A stretch of DNA of 64,000 nucleotides from Arenicola marina (lineage: Eukaryota; Annelida; Polychaeta; Arenicolidae). The stretch lies in assembly GCA_964019135.1 (NCBI GenBank), contig OZ025252.1, positions 47,280,959 to 47,344,958 on the forward strand. Reading direction: 5' to 3'. The translations under genes and the position numbers were made by a program. The notes under the pieces are model-generated. The model was given only the letters and a program-made list of their open reading frames with translations. It ran no database searches and was not told the DNA's origin. Every line of letters begins with the position of its first letter. Position 1 is the first letter of the stretch. Positions 1-10,560 of this stretch are shown here, one piece after another.

Positions 1-1380
1 TGCACGAGGCGATGACGGCGGTCTTTATGGCATCATCCCAGGCTTAATGTTATATTTTATGGACAGTAGGTCGCTAGGAGGCGTCCTTTACTGTTGCCTC
101 AGAGTGCTGTCGCCTCGTAAATATGGTAACATTTAGCACCTCTAGCGCGGAGGCAAGGTGTCGATACGGTATGGTAAGTCATTGTGTACCAGGTTTTATT
201 TAGACCCCCAGAGTCAACAATTGCAGGCAGCGCTGCTACATGACATAATAGGTCAATACCGGAAAGCATAATATTCAGTATAATCACAATCCTTCAAATT
301 ATAGCAATAATTGTTGGACGGGTGTCACAGTGGTATCACAGTAATCGGCGACAGTCGTTTTTATTGCCGCATGCATATTACATAATTTACAATCGTAATA
401 CTTGCCAGCAAAATTGAAGCCTCCAAATCCTTGCGTCCTTTATGGCACAGATCTCTGTCATTGGTCCCGCGGCGTCGTGTATGGAGTTCGGCTTTTAGCC
501 TCATTCCTTGCTAGTTACTTTGTTGGCAGTTGATTGATTCACCAGGCACATGAATGTATGCAGCTTCCTCGTACAGTAACTCGAGCCTCGCTATTAAATT
601 GTCACAAATATGTTAAAGGTCAGAAAAAACGGACATAAAAGCCTGACACTTAAGCCCCTATACAGGCTGTCATGCCGGGTGAGTGGCATACATCAACGAC
701 GCCTCACATATCGAGAGAGACTGATGTATGTGGCGATGTCACCAGAACCATTTCTGAGGGAAATATCGTCTTCAATCATAGCACAGCTTTAGAAAAAGGG
801 AAAAACGAATAGTCTTTTCGATCCATCTCCCACTAAACCCCCCATCCCCTTCGCCTACCCATCCCTGGCCGCCCACCTGAGCTTGGCCCTATAACATGAA
901 ACCCATCGACCGCTGTAAAGGCATTACTCTCGAAAGCGCTGTGTCGTTATGGTAACGAAAAGTGAGAATCAAGATAGGGAAGGACATGCCTTACAGTTTT
1001 GTAGATGGGCCTCATATCGCATTACAATGTCAATAGCGAGCATCCCTGGCGCCGACGGTAAGCGAGCTGCAGATCAACAGGACATGGCACCCCGGAAACT
1101 GGGACCAGTTTCAGTTAACCCCATTGCCTGTGCACAAACTTGGCCTAAAACACCAACCTTTCATTTCTGAAGTTAAATGTTCAACTAACAGAAATAATCC
1201 GGGGAGGGGGGGGATGGGGGGGGGGTGTGAAGCTGGCAGCGACTCAAAATGCTCTCGGTTGGGATCTGATTTTGTTAGTGATGCGATTTCAAATAGAGAT
1301 AATAAATGTAAAAGTATTACCAATTATAGTGCAGCAGAATATGTTACTCCTTAATCAATAATACCGAAGGCACTGGCCTC
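1..1380. repeat. Segmental tandem duplication, unit A, copy 1
   Basis: This segment is repeated almost exactly at 3442-4810, an offset of about 3,441 bp, with scattered substitutions and a few small indels such as poly-G length near 1200 versus 4633. It begins at the first base of the window, so the repeat may continue to the left. No tRNA, rRNA or transposon protein is recognised in it. The 60-codon frame at 610-792 is kept in the other copy, but by eye four of five differences change the amino acid, which argues against a protein-coding role. Identity and the tandem arrangement are seen directly; function is unknown. Confidence 0.9.
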
Positions 1381-3019
1381 TAGGCTGACTAACGTGGTTT
1401 AATCTTTATTAAATGATTTGATGGAATAATTTGGTTCATTCAAAAGAACAGTAATTTTTGTTTCGTTACATTAAAATTGTGGATGTTTTGTAAGGTCATT
1501 GTGCTTGACAAGTCTCCAAGATGGAGTTAAGTCTATAATTACTTGTGATGTAAGTGCTTCTGTTGTACATCTTTAACGCTAATCCGCCTTGTTGTCCTGA
1601 ATGTTGCGCGGTACTTCTCGCATCGACTACGTCATACGGGTCTTCACCCCGCCACCGCGATCAGACATGTCGACCACTATGGCCGATATTCTGTTTACTC
1701 CGGGCTTGTGACTGAAGGGTTCCACATGGAGGGTGTGGGTGTTGAGGGGGTGGGTGTGTTGTAGGGGTGGGGGTGGGGGGGGGCCATTAGGGTGGAGCTG
1801 TTGCGGTAGTGAGGGTGTTGTGGGGGTTGGGGGTTGTGGGGGTGAAGGTGTTGCGGCGTGGGGGTGTTGTTGGGATGGAGGTGATGTGGGGAGGGGGTGG
1901 TGTTTTGGGGCTGGGGGTGTTGTGTCGTCGGGGTCTTGCGGGATGTGGGTGTTGCGGGGGTGGGGGTGCTTTGAATGTGGGGGTGTTGTAGGGGTGGTAT
2001 GTTGTGGGAGTCGAGGTGTTGTGAAGGTGGAGTGGGGGAGAGGTTGTTGTGAGGATGGGGTTGTTGTGGGGATGGGGTATTGTGAGGGTGAGGTTGTGGG
2101 GGTCGTTGTGGGGATGTTGTGGTGGTGGGGGTGTTGTGGGGCTGGCGGTGGGGCTGTTACCGGGGTGTGGGTGCTGTGGGGCTTGGGGTGTATTTATCTG
2201 TCACTGACATAAACAATTGTGACATCATGGTGTGTCAAAGGAACCGCATCAGGGCCACGTTATGGCATATTAAATACACTAAAAAAGTCGAACCTATATC
2301 AGAATGCGATGTACAAATTGCTAAACTGACAGTGACATTCAGATTGAACAGAATATGTGCATTTGAAAGCCATTACATATATTAACAGTCTGCTGATGAA
2401 AAGTTGGAAGTAACGTCACCGATGTGTTGAGGCTTCGAGTGTGTTCACAACTGATGTGATACTCGCTTTGGGGCACGATAAGCAGGTTGACACGAATCCT
2501 AATCAAGCCAAAAACCGTTACAAATTTAGATTATGTCATGAATTTGGAAGGAAAAAGTTCTTTCAATATAGTTGTATTTATCACCGGTAGCGTATTAAAC
2601 AATATTTGGCCGGTCTTTCGCATGGCCTCTTGCCGTGCTCCATTGTACACTGATGGCGTTGTCAGAGACTGGCAATAAAGATGTTTATTAACCTCCCTAC
2701 GCAGCCGTCCGTACTTTAGTTGTTCCATTCATCTGAACGGATGACGTGTCAGTTCATCAGGACCTCGTGACCGTAATAACGCCAACGAGATCTCATGCGT
2801 TCCCTCCATTACGCCTCTACGTTAGCTGTCTGTCGCCAACAGAAAGCTTTTCTCCTGTCATCAGGCCAGCTCCCAGCACCCGGCAACCTGCTCGGGGTAG
2901 AGAAGAGAAAACAACAACCACTGATTTAATGGCACGTCGACAATTACATGAATGATGCATGTGGTTGCAGCCGCTCGCTTTATCCATTGGCCGTGATTCA
3001 GACAAATGTTGCTTCCCGC
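1381..3019. other. Unique insert between duplicated segments
   Basis: This 1.64-kb stretch is present between A and C in the first copy but absent at the equivalent place in the second, where A' runs directly into C' near 4810. No clear target-site duplication is visible at its edges, so insertion in copy 1 and deletion in copy 2 are both possible. Apart from the G-rich minisatellite inside it, no gene or RNA is recognised. Confidence 0.7.
1728..2190. repeat. Degenerate G-rich minisatellite (GGGTGTTG-like)
   Basis: Imperfect repeats of roughly 15-18 bp built around GGGGGTGTTGTGGGG. The + strand is almost free of C. The open frames here (for example 1733-2212) are low-complexity Gly/Val/Cys/Trp products of the repeat and are not credible proteins. 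Many runs of three or more G make G-quadruplexes plausible on the + strand. Confidence 0.85.
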
Positions 3020-3136
3020 CCTATGTCACCGTCTTAAAGGATCAAAACAGGTTTTAACTCATCCGTGACGAGGGTTAAATATCCCGCCGGCGGACTCACA
3101 GCGCCCCCTGGTTTATCGGCGTCTGTAACGCGACTC

Positions 3137-3156
3137 TGACGTCACATTTTTGGCGC
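3137..3156. promoter_or_regulatory. CRE plus E2F-like site, copy 1
   Basis: A perfect palindromic CRE, TGACGTCA, at 3137-3144 is followed at 3149-3156 by TTTGGCGC, which fits the E2F consensus TTTSSCGC. The pair is conserved at 4931-4950 in the duplicated segment. The motifs are seen directly; use as a promoter is inference. Confidence 0.35.
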
Positions 3157-3229
3157 CACTTGGCACCCCTTTAACTCCTTCGTTTACTTGTCGCGAAGAG
3201 CTCCGCGGCGTTACAACGGCTGCGGCGTG

Positions 3230-3307
3230 ATGGCCGCTCTCAATGACAACAGGTGGCGCTTCAAGGGAGAATGCGTCTGGCTGATAACGGGCAAATGGCC
3301 ATGTTGA
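3230..3307 (+). other. Short ORF (25 codons), copy 1, possible first coding exon
   Basis: An ATG in fair context (GCGTGATGG) opens a 25-residue frame starting MAALNDNR and ending in TGA. It lies about 90 bp downstream of the CRE/E2F pair and is repeated at 5024-5101. Between the copies two codon changes are silent and two replace Trp (by Cys and by Arg), so selection cannot be judged. It could be an upstream ORF, a first exon read past an internal donor, or chance. No family is recognised. Confidence 0.2.
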
Positions 3308-3320
3308 CCACGCACTGCCA

Positions 3321-3328
3321 TGACGTCA
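3321..3328. promoter_or_regulatory. Second CRE palindrome, copy 1
   Basis: Perfect TGACGTCA, about 180 bp downstream of the first, conserved at 5115-5122. Motif seen directly; activity unknown. Confidence 0.3.
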
Positions 3329-3441
3329 TCAGGCGACGTGTTTGTTAAGCTTAGAATAGAAGGTGGGACAGGAATTGTGTCGCAGTTTTGATGACTGAAG
3401 GACTTGCTCCCTGAAATAGCATAATGGTAGGGTAAATAGAA

Positions 3442-4810
3442 TGCACGAGGCGATGACGGCGGTCTTTATGGCATCATCCCAGGCTTAATGTTATATTTTA
3501 TGGACAGTAGGTCGCTAGGAGGCGTCCTTTACTGTTGCCTCAGAGTGCTGTCGCCTCGTAAATATGGTAACATTTAGCACCTCTAGCGCGGAGGCAAGGT
3601 CTCGATACGGTATGGTAAGTCATTGTGTACCAGGTTTTATTTAGACCCCCAGAGTCAACAATTGCAGGCAGCGCTGCTACATGACATAATAGGTCAATGC
3701 CGGAAAGCATAATATTCAGTATAATCACAATCCTTCGAATTATAGCAATAATTGTTGGACGGGTGTCACAGTGGTATCACAGTAATCGGCGACAGTCGTT
3801 TTTATTGCCGCATGCATATTACATAATTTACAATCGTAATACTTGCCAGCAAAATTGAAGCCTCCAAATCCTTGCGTCCTTTATGGCCCAGATCTCTGTC
3901 GTTGGTCCCGCGGCGTCGTGTATGGAGTTCGGCTTTTAGCCTCATTCCTTGCTAGTTACTTTGTGGGCAGTTGATTGATTCACGAGGCACATGAATTTAT
4001 GCAGCTTTCTCGTACAGTAACTCGAGCCTCGCTATTAAATTGTCACAAATATGTTAAAGGTCAGAAAAAACGGACATAAAAGCCTGACACTTAAGACCCT
4101 ATACATGCTCTCATGCCGGGAGAGTGGCATACATCAACGACGCCTCACATATCGAGACAGACTGATGTATGTGGCGATGTCACCAGAACCATTTCTGAGG
4201 GAAATATCGTCTTCAATCATAGCACAGCTTTAGAAAAAGGAAAAACGAATAGTCTTTTCGATCCATCTCCCGCCATCCATTTCGCCTCCCCACCCCCAGC
4301 CGCCCACCTGAGCTTGGCCCTATAACATGAAACCCATCGACCGCTGTAAAGGCATTACTCTCGAAAGTGCTGTGTCGTTATGGTAACGAGAAGTGAGAAT
4401 CAAGATAGGAAAGGACATGCCTCACAGTTTCGTAGATGGGCCTCATATCGCATTACAATGTCACTAGCGAGCATCCCTGGCGCCGACGGTAAGCGAGCTG
4501 CATCAACAGGACATGGCACCCCGGAAACTGGGACCAGTTTCAGTTAACCTCATTGCCTGTGCACAAACTTGGCCTAAAACGCCAGCCTTTCATTTCTAAA
4601 GTTAAATGTTCAACTAACAGAAATAATCCGGGGAGGGGGGGATGGGGGGGGGGGGTGAAGCTGGCAGCGACTCAAAATGCTCTCGGTTGGGATCTGATTT
4701 TGTTAGTGATGCGATTTCAAATAGAGATAATAAATGTAAAAGTATTACCAATTATAGTGCAGCAGAATATGTTACTCCTTGATCAATAATACCGAAGGCA
4801 CTGACCTCTG
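3442..4810. repeat. Segmental tandem duplication, unit A, copy 2
   Basis: Near-identical to 1-1380. The differences are mainly point changes plus small indels around 4260-4300 and in the poly-G tract near 4633. It joins directly to unit C', unlike copy 1. Confidence 0.9.
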
Positions 4811-4930
4811 TCCCTATGTCACTGTCTTAAAAAAATGAAAACAGGTTGTAACTCATCCGTGACGAGGGTTAAATATCCCGCCGGCGGACTCGCAGCGCCC
4901 CCTGGTTTATCGGCGTCTGTAACGCGACTC

Positions 4931-4950
4931 TGACGTCACATTTTTGGCGC
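4931..4950. promoter_or_regulatory. CRE plus E2F-like site, copy 2
   Basis: Duplicate of the 3137-3156 motif pair with identical spacing: TGACGTCA at 4931-4938 and TTTGGCGC at 4943-4950. Confidence 0.35.
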
Positions 4951-5023
4951 CACTTGGCACCCCTTTCACTCCTTCGTTTACTTGTCGCGAAGAGCTCCGC
5001 GGCGTTACAACCGCTGCGGCGCG

Positions 5024-5101
5024 ATGGCCGCTCTCAATGACAACAGATGTCGTTTCAAGGGAGAATGCGTCTGGCTGATAACGGGCAAACGGCCATGTTG
5101 A
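5024..5101 (+). other. Short ORF (25 codons), copy 2
   Basis: Duplicate of the 3230-3307 frame, same start and stop, with two Trp codons replaced. Its function is unknown and it may be chance. Confidence 0.2.
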
Positions 5102-5114
5102 CCACGCACTGCCA

Positions 5115-5122
5115 TGACGTCA
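5115..5122. promoter_or_regulatory. Second CRE palindrome, copy 2
   Basis: Perfect TGACGTCA, the duplicate of 3321-3328. Confidence 0.3.
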
Positions 5123-5236
5123 TCAGGCGACGTGTTTGTTAAGCTTAGAATAGAAGGTGGGACAGGAATTGAGTCGCAGTTTTGATGACTGAAGGACTTG
5201 CTCCCTGAAATAGCATAATGGTAGGGTAAATAGAAT

Positions 5237-5430
5237 GCACGAGGCGATGACGGCGGTCTTTATGGCATCATCCCAGGCTTAATGTTATATTAGTCAGTGT
5301 TTACCAGGTTTTATTTAGACCCCCAGGATTAGCAATTGCGGGCTGCGCTGCTACATAGCATAATAGGCCTATGCCGGAAAGCACTATTTTTAGCATAATC
5401 ATAATCCTTCCAATTATAGCAATAATTTTG
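5237..5430. repeat. Partial third copy of unit A
   Basis: The first 55 bases match the start of unit A essentially exactly. From 5292 the sequence jumps to the equivalent of A position about 176 and continues to about 310 with clearly more differences (about 15% by eye). This looks like an old, truncated copy onto which the recent duplication was joined. Confidence 0.8.
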
Positions 5431-7307
5431 CGCCGAGCCTATTAATTTGCTTTGGTAATTACAGTTGCATATCCAGCTCTTTCCCGCCAAAACTAAGCCC
5501 AGACAAAATCTATATTAAAATGTTCAGAAAACTCGATTGTTTCATTCTATAAATTCAGAAACCTGATAAACATCGCCGTGTCGGCTGTGATGTGGCAAAC
5601 GTGTCTATCCCGGGACACCAAAGAACTCTCTGACGGCACTGCTACTTATACCAAAGCATCGCGAAGTACACAAACTGATGACGTTTACCACTAAGTGGAA
5701 AACTTGTGGTAAATTGATATCACGGGCAAGGCTAAGAGAGTCTATTTGGCAGTCTGGCATGGGTGGAGTATAGACAAAATAAATCTTGAATGATTCAAGG
5801 ACTGATTCTTATTTGTACTTTTACCTCTTTAGTTTGGCGGGAAAAAGCTCGACATGCTTTGGGAAGCTTGTTTTGTTTTGTGGTGCTTCTGTTGCAGCGC
5901 ATCTGTGACGAAACATGGCTCTTTTACTTCCTCGAAACCGGCCCCCCACCCCCTTTTTGCAGCATATCTGGATCTGCCCCTGCTCTATATCCATGCTTAG
6001 TCGTCGGCTTTTCCATGTCATTCTTTACTGGGTCCAATATATTTATTGTTTGCGTAGTTTCCTCCTGTCGAAAATTAGGATAAATTGCCAATATTTATTT
6101 TGAGCCCTTGGTTAGCGTATAACGAATGGTGTTGGGTCTTCCGGAGGGTTAGGCCGGCCGAGAAACCCGAAACTTCATCGAGTATAGACATCGGGTCACA
6201 GCCATTGGAGGAACATGGTATGCGTTAGCACATTTCTCTGGCGTAGACCAGCCATAGACCGATTCAGAGATTTGGTGCACAATCTGGCACGATATTTCGC
6301 CTGATATGAAGCCACATGATACTATAAGGCAATGTCCCAATCATTCATCATACAGAGGGTCCGATCATCATACATCATCGTTCATTATGTTACGCATGTT
6401 CCGAAAATGCACAACTCCAATTTCAACAATTATCGATTAAGTATTATCGATTGCGTAATATTGCCATTTTACAATTTTGCGCGTATTTCTGATAACAACT
6501 GATTATCTAGTGTAATGCATGCATTTTATGCGCTTTTTTATTAGTCAATACATTGCGCCCTTATTTATTGAGCATTTGTGGGGTTCTTTGTATTTTTGGC
6601 CACTATGATGCGTACGTCTTTACCGCCGATTATATCGCGTATTTCTTCATTGGTTGCTGTGTTGTCTACTTAGTTTAATGGTCACTATTTAGTGGTACTT
6701 TCAACGGTCCACTATGTTGAGTACTCCTGAACCCATCTCTGGCATGGCGAGCGCTGACAGCGGGGACTCTATTCAGGGACATGCCTTCAGCACACCAGTG
6801 TGAGATGCGCATGCGCGTGGCTTGGCAGAGGCTAATAAACCGGACTCCGCCTCCAGGGAGACGGAGGATAAATGGACCACATACTGGCGATCAAACAGCG
6901 AGTATTTTACAAAAGGGTGTAACATCTTCAGTGCTGCCAACGCAATCCACCGGCGAGAGCTGTTCACTCTATTATAGCCATATTTGGCTTTTACAACGAC
7001 CATCTATTAGGGTTTTGCGCGTGAGGCAATGAATTGTCTTTGGTTGACACATTCATGGAAAATTCACGGATGAAAGTCGCGAGGCGGACATCTCTTCGGC
7101 GTGGGTGTTATATTAAGATGCCAGGTTTTTTTCGTGCGTGTCGGGGAGAGGAAAAATTCGGGGTGTGGAGGGCGGGGGGAGGGGGGGGGAAGAAAAACCG
7201 GACACCTTCTAGCTACCATGACAACCGTAACATTGCCTCGTGCGTGATCCGCGTATTTGACGGCTACATTGAACATTATGGCTGAGTATCACGGTGACGT
7301 AAAACAA
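5431..7307. other. Unique intergenic DNA
   Basis: No gene recognised. Frames of 60-97 codons occur (for example 5790-6083 + and 6773-7003 -), but none shows a known motif or coding-like composition. There are AT-rich stretches around 6400-6560 and a G-rich tract near 7165-7190. Confidence 0.6.
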
Positions 7308-8133
7308 GGTATGGCTGACTCGCCGTCCCCCGGGTATGGCTGACTCGCCGTCCCTCGGGTATGGCTGACTCGCCGTCCCCCGGGTATGGCTGACTCGCCG
7401 TCCCCCGGGTATGGCTGACTCGCCGTCCCCCGTGCATGGCTGACTCGCCGTCCCCCGGGTATGGCTGACTCGCCGTCCCCCGGGTATGGCTGACTCGCCG
7501 TCCCCCGGGTATGGCTGACTCGCCGTCCCCCGGGTATGGCTGACTCGCCGTCCCCCGGGTATGGCTGACTCGCCGTCCCCCGGGTATGGCTGACTCGCCG
7601 TCCCCCGGGTATGGCTGACTCGCCGTCCCCCGTGCATGGCTGACTCGCCGTCCCCCGGGTATGGCTGACTCGCCGTCCCCCGGGTATGGCTGACTCGCCG
7701 TCCCCCGGGTATGGCTGACTCGCCGTCCCCCGGGTATGGCTGACTCGCCGTCCCCCGGGTATGGCTGACTCGCCGTCCCCCGTGCATGGCTGACTCGCCG
7801 TCCCCCGGGTATGGCTGACTCGCCGTCCCCCGGGTATGGCTGACTCGCCGTCCCCCGGGTATGGCTGACTCGCCGTCCCCCGGGTATGGCTGACTCGCCG
7901 TCCCCCGGGTATGGCTGACTCGCCGTCCCCCGTGCATGGCTGACTCGCCGTCCCCCGGGTATGGCTGACTCGCCGTCCCCCGGGTATGGCTGACTCGCCG
8001 TCCCCCGGGTATGGCTGACTCGCCGTCCCCCGGGTATGGCTGACTCGCCGTCCCCCGTGTATGGCTGACTCGCCATCCCCCGGGTATGGCTGACTTGCCG
8101 TCCCCCGGGTATGGCTGACTCGCCGTCCCCCGG
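7308..8133. repeat. 25-bp minisatellite, about 33 units
   Basis: The unit contains ATGGCTGACTCGCCGTCCCC and repeats every 25 bp almost without change. A GTGCATGG variant replaces GGGTATGG at 7432, 7632, 7782 and 7932. The 150-bp spacing of the last three shows a six-unit higher-order repeat. Because 25 is not a multiple of three and the - strand unit has no stop, overlapping - strand frames of about 300 codons arise. They are products of the array, not genes. Confidence 0.95.
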
Positions 8134-8157
8134 CTGAGCGGACCTATCATATACCGT

Positions 8158-10285
8158 CATCATTCCTCTCTCGTAATAATTCATTTCCCGTAACAATTCT
8201 CATTTCTGTAATAATTCCTCCCCCTTCATCATTCCTCCCCTTGGTCAATCATCTCTCTTTATCATTTATCTCCCTTGATTACTGCTCTCCCTTCATCATT
8301 CCTCCCTCTTCATCGTTCCTCCCCTTTCATAATTCATCTCTCTTCATTATTCCTCTCCCTTCATCATTCCTCTTCCTTCATCATGCCTCTCTCTTCATCA
8401 TTCCTTTCTCTTCATGATTCCTCTCCCTTCATCATTCCTCCCCTTTCATAATTCATCTCTCTTCATTATTCCTCTCCCTTCATCAATCCTCTCTCTTCAT
8501 TATTCCTGTCCCTTCATCAATGCTCTCCCTTCATCATTCCTCTCCCTTCATCATTCCTCTGTCTTCATCATTCCTCTCCCTACATCATTCCTTTCTTTTC
8601 GTCAGTCTTCTATCTTCATCATTCCTCTCTCATTATCATTCCTCCCCATTCATCATTCATTCCTCTTCATCATTCCTCTGCCTTCATTATTCTTCTTCCT
8701 TCATCATTCCTCTCCCCTTATAATTCCTCTCTCTTCATCATTCCTCTCCCTTCTGCATTCCTCTCCCTTCATCATTCTTTTCCCTTCATCATTCCTCTCC
8801 CTCCATCATTCGTCTTTCTTCATCATTCCTCTCCCATCGTCATTCCTCTCTCTTCATCATTCCTCCCCTTTCATCATTCATCCCCCTTCATCATTCCCTT
8901 CCCTTTATCATTCCTCTCTCTTCATCATTCTTCTCCCTTCATAATTCCTCTTCCTTCATCATTCCTCCCCTTTCATCAATCACTTCCTTCATCATTTCTT
9001 TCCTTTCATCATTCCTCTCCCTCCATCATTCGTCTTTCTTCATCATTCCTCTCCCATCGTCATTCCTCTCTCTTCATCATTCCTCCCCTTTCATCATTCA
9101 TCCCCCTTCATCATTCCCTTCCCTTTATCATTCCTCTCTCTTCATCATTCTTCTCCCTTCATAATTCCTCTTCCTTCATCATTCCTCCCCTTTCATCAAT
9201 CACTTCCTTCATCATTTCTTTCCTTTCATCATTCCTCTCCCTTCATCATTCCTCTCTCTTTATTATTCCTCCCCATTCATCATTCATCCCTCTTCATCAT
9301 TCCTCTCCATTCATTGTGCTTCTTCCTTCGTCATTCCTCTCCCTTCATCATTCCTCTCTCTTTATCATTCCTCCCCATTCATCATTCATCCCTCTTCATC
9401 ATTCCTCTCCATTCATTATCCTTCTTCCTTCGTCATTCCTCTCCCTTCATAATTCCTCTCTCTTCATTATTCCTCTCCCTTCATCATTCCTTTCCCTTCG
9501 TCAGTCCTCTTTCTTCATCATTCCTCTCTCTTTATCATTCCTCCCCTTTCATCATTCATCCCTCTTCATCATTCCTCTGCCTTCATTATTCTTCTTCCTT
9601 CATCATTCCTCTCCCTTCATAATCCCTCTCTCTTCATCATTCCTCTCCCTTCTGCATTCCTCTCCCTTCATCATTCCTTCCCTTCATCATTCCTCTCCCT
9701 CCATCATTCCTCTTTCTTCATCATTCCTCTCCCATCATCATTCCTCTCCCATCATCATTCCTCTCTCTTCATCATTCCTCCCTTCATTGTTCCTCTTCCT
9801 TCATCATTTCTTTCCTTTCATCATTCCTCTCCCTTCATCATTCCTCTCTCTTTATCATTCCTCCCCATTCATCATTCATCCCTCTTCATCATTCCTCTCC
9901 ATTCATTATCCTTCTTCCTTCGTAATTCCTCTCCCTTCATCATTCCTCTCTCTTTATCATTCCTCCCCATTCATCATTCATCCCTCTTCATCATTCCTCT
10001 CCATTCATTATCCTTCTTCCTTCGTCATTCCTCTCCCTTCATCATTCCTCTCTCTTTATCATTCCTCCCCATTCATCATTCATCCCTCTTCATCATTCCT
10101 CTCCATTCATTATCCTTCTTCCTTCGTAATTCCTCTCCCTTCATCATTCCTCTCTCTTTATCATTCCTCCCCATTCATCATTCATCCCTCTTCATCATTC
10201 CTCTCCATTCATTATCCTTCTTCCTTCGTCATTCCTCTCCCTTCATAATTCCTCTCTCTTCATCATTCCTCTCCCTTCTTCCCTT
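8158..10285. repeat. 17-bp CT-rich minisatellite
   Basis: The basic unit is TTCATCATTCCTCTCCC with many variants. A 102-bp (six-unit) higher-order repeat is clear from about 9840 to 10230 and partly from 9340. A 220-bp block near 8795-9015 is repeated without visible change immediately afterwards. The + strand is a pyrimidine tract, so triplex formation is possible. The Ser/Phe/Ile/Leu/Pro-rich frames (such as 9316-10248) are repeat products. Confidence 0.95.
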
Positions 10286-10560
10286 TGAATGCCAACCTAA
10301 CTATACTGCTGACAGGTTGCTCGTGTTGTCACAATGTGAGCTCTAGTCCAACTGAACAGCCGACACCGGATGTTGGCTGCCGCGACGCTTCCGGTCTGAA
10401 AAGATCCACAGCAACAGCAACAAAAAGCGGTTGCTGGTGAACCATTGTACCGCCATCGCCATGGTACGTATTGTCTCTTGGTAATAACATCCTATGCATG
10501 GTATGAATCTTCTTTCGCACGCGTGCGGCACAACAACAGTCGGAAGTATTTGCGCGACAC
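10286..10560. other. Short unique spacer between two arrays
   Basis: No gene, RNA or element recognised. It separates the CT-rich array from the G-tract array. Confidence 0.6.

Larger units (their letters stand above)
3020..3441. repeat. Segmental tandem duplication, unit C, copy 1
   Basis: Repeated at 4811-5236 with few differences. It includes two TGACGTCA sites, an E2F-like TTTGGCGC and a short ATG-started frame, all kept in both copies. It runs directly into unit A of the next copy, so the real repeat unit is C+A. Confidence 0.9.
4811..5236. repeat. Segmental tandem duplication, unit C, copy 2
   Basis: Matches 3020-3441. Both CREs (4931-4938, 5115-5122) and the E2F-like TTTGGCGC (4943-4950) are intact. 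Confidence 0.9.

Noticed and set aside
610..792. 60-codon ORF conserved in both duplicated A segments (also 4051-4233)
   Set aside because: Of five differences between copies, four replace residues and one is silent, so there is no sign of protein-level selection.
7209..8196. Two overlapping ~300-codon minus-strand frames
   Set aside because: Same 25-residue peptide in shifted registers, arising from the 25-bp array.
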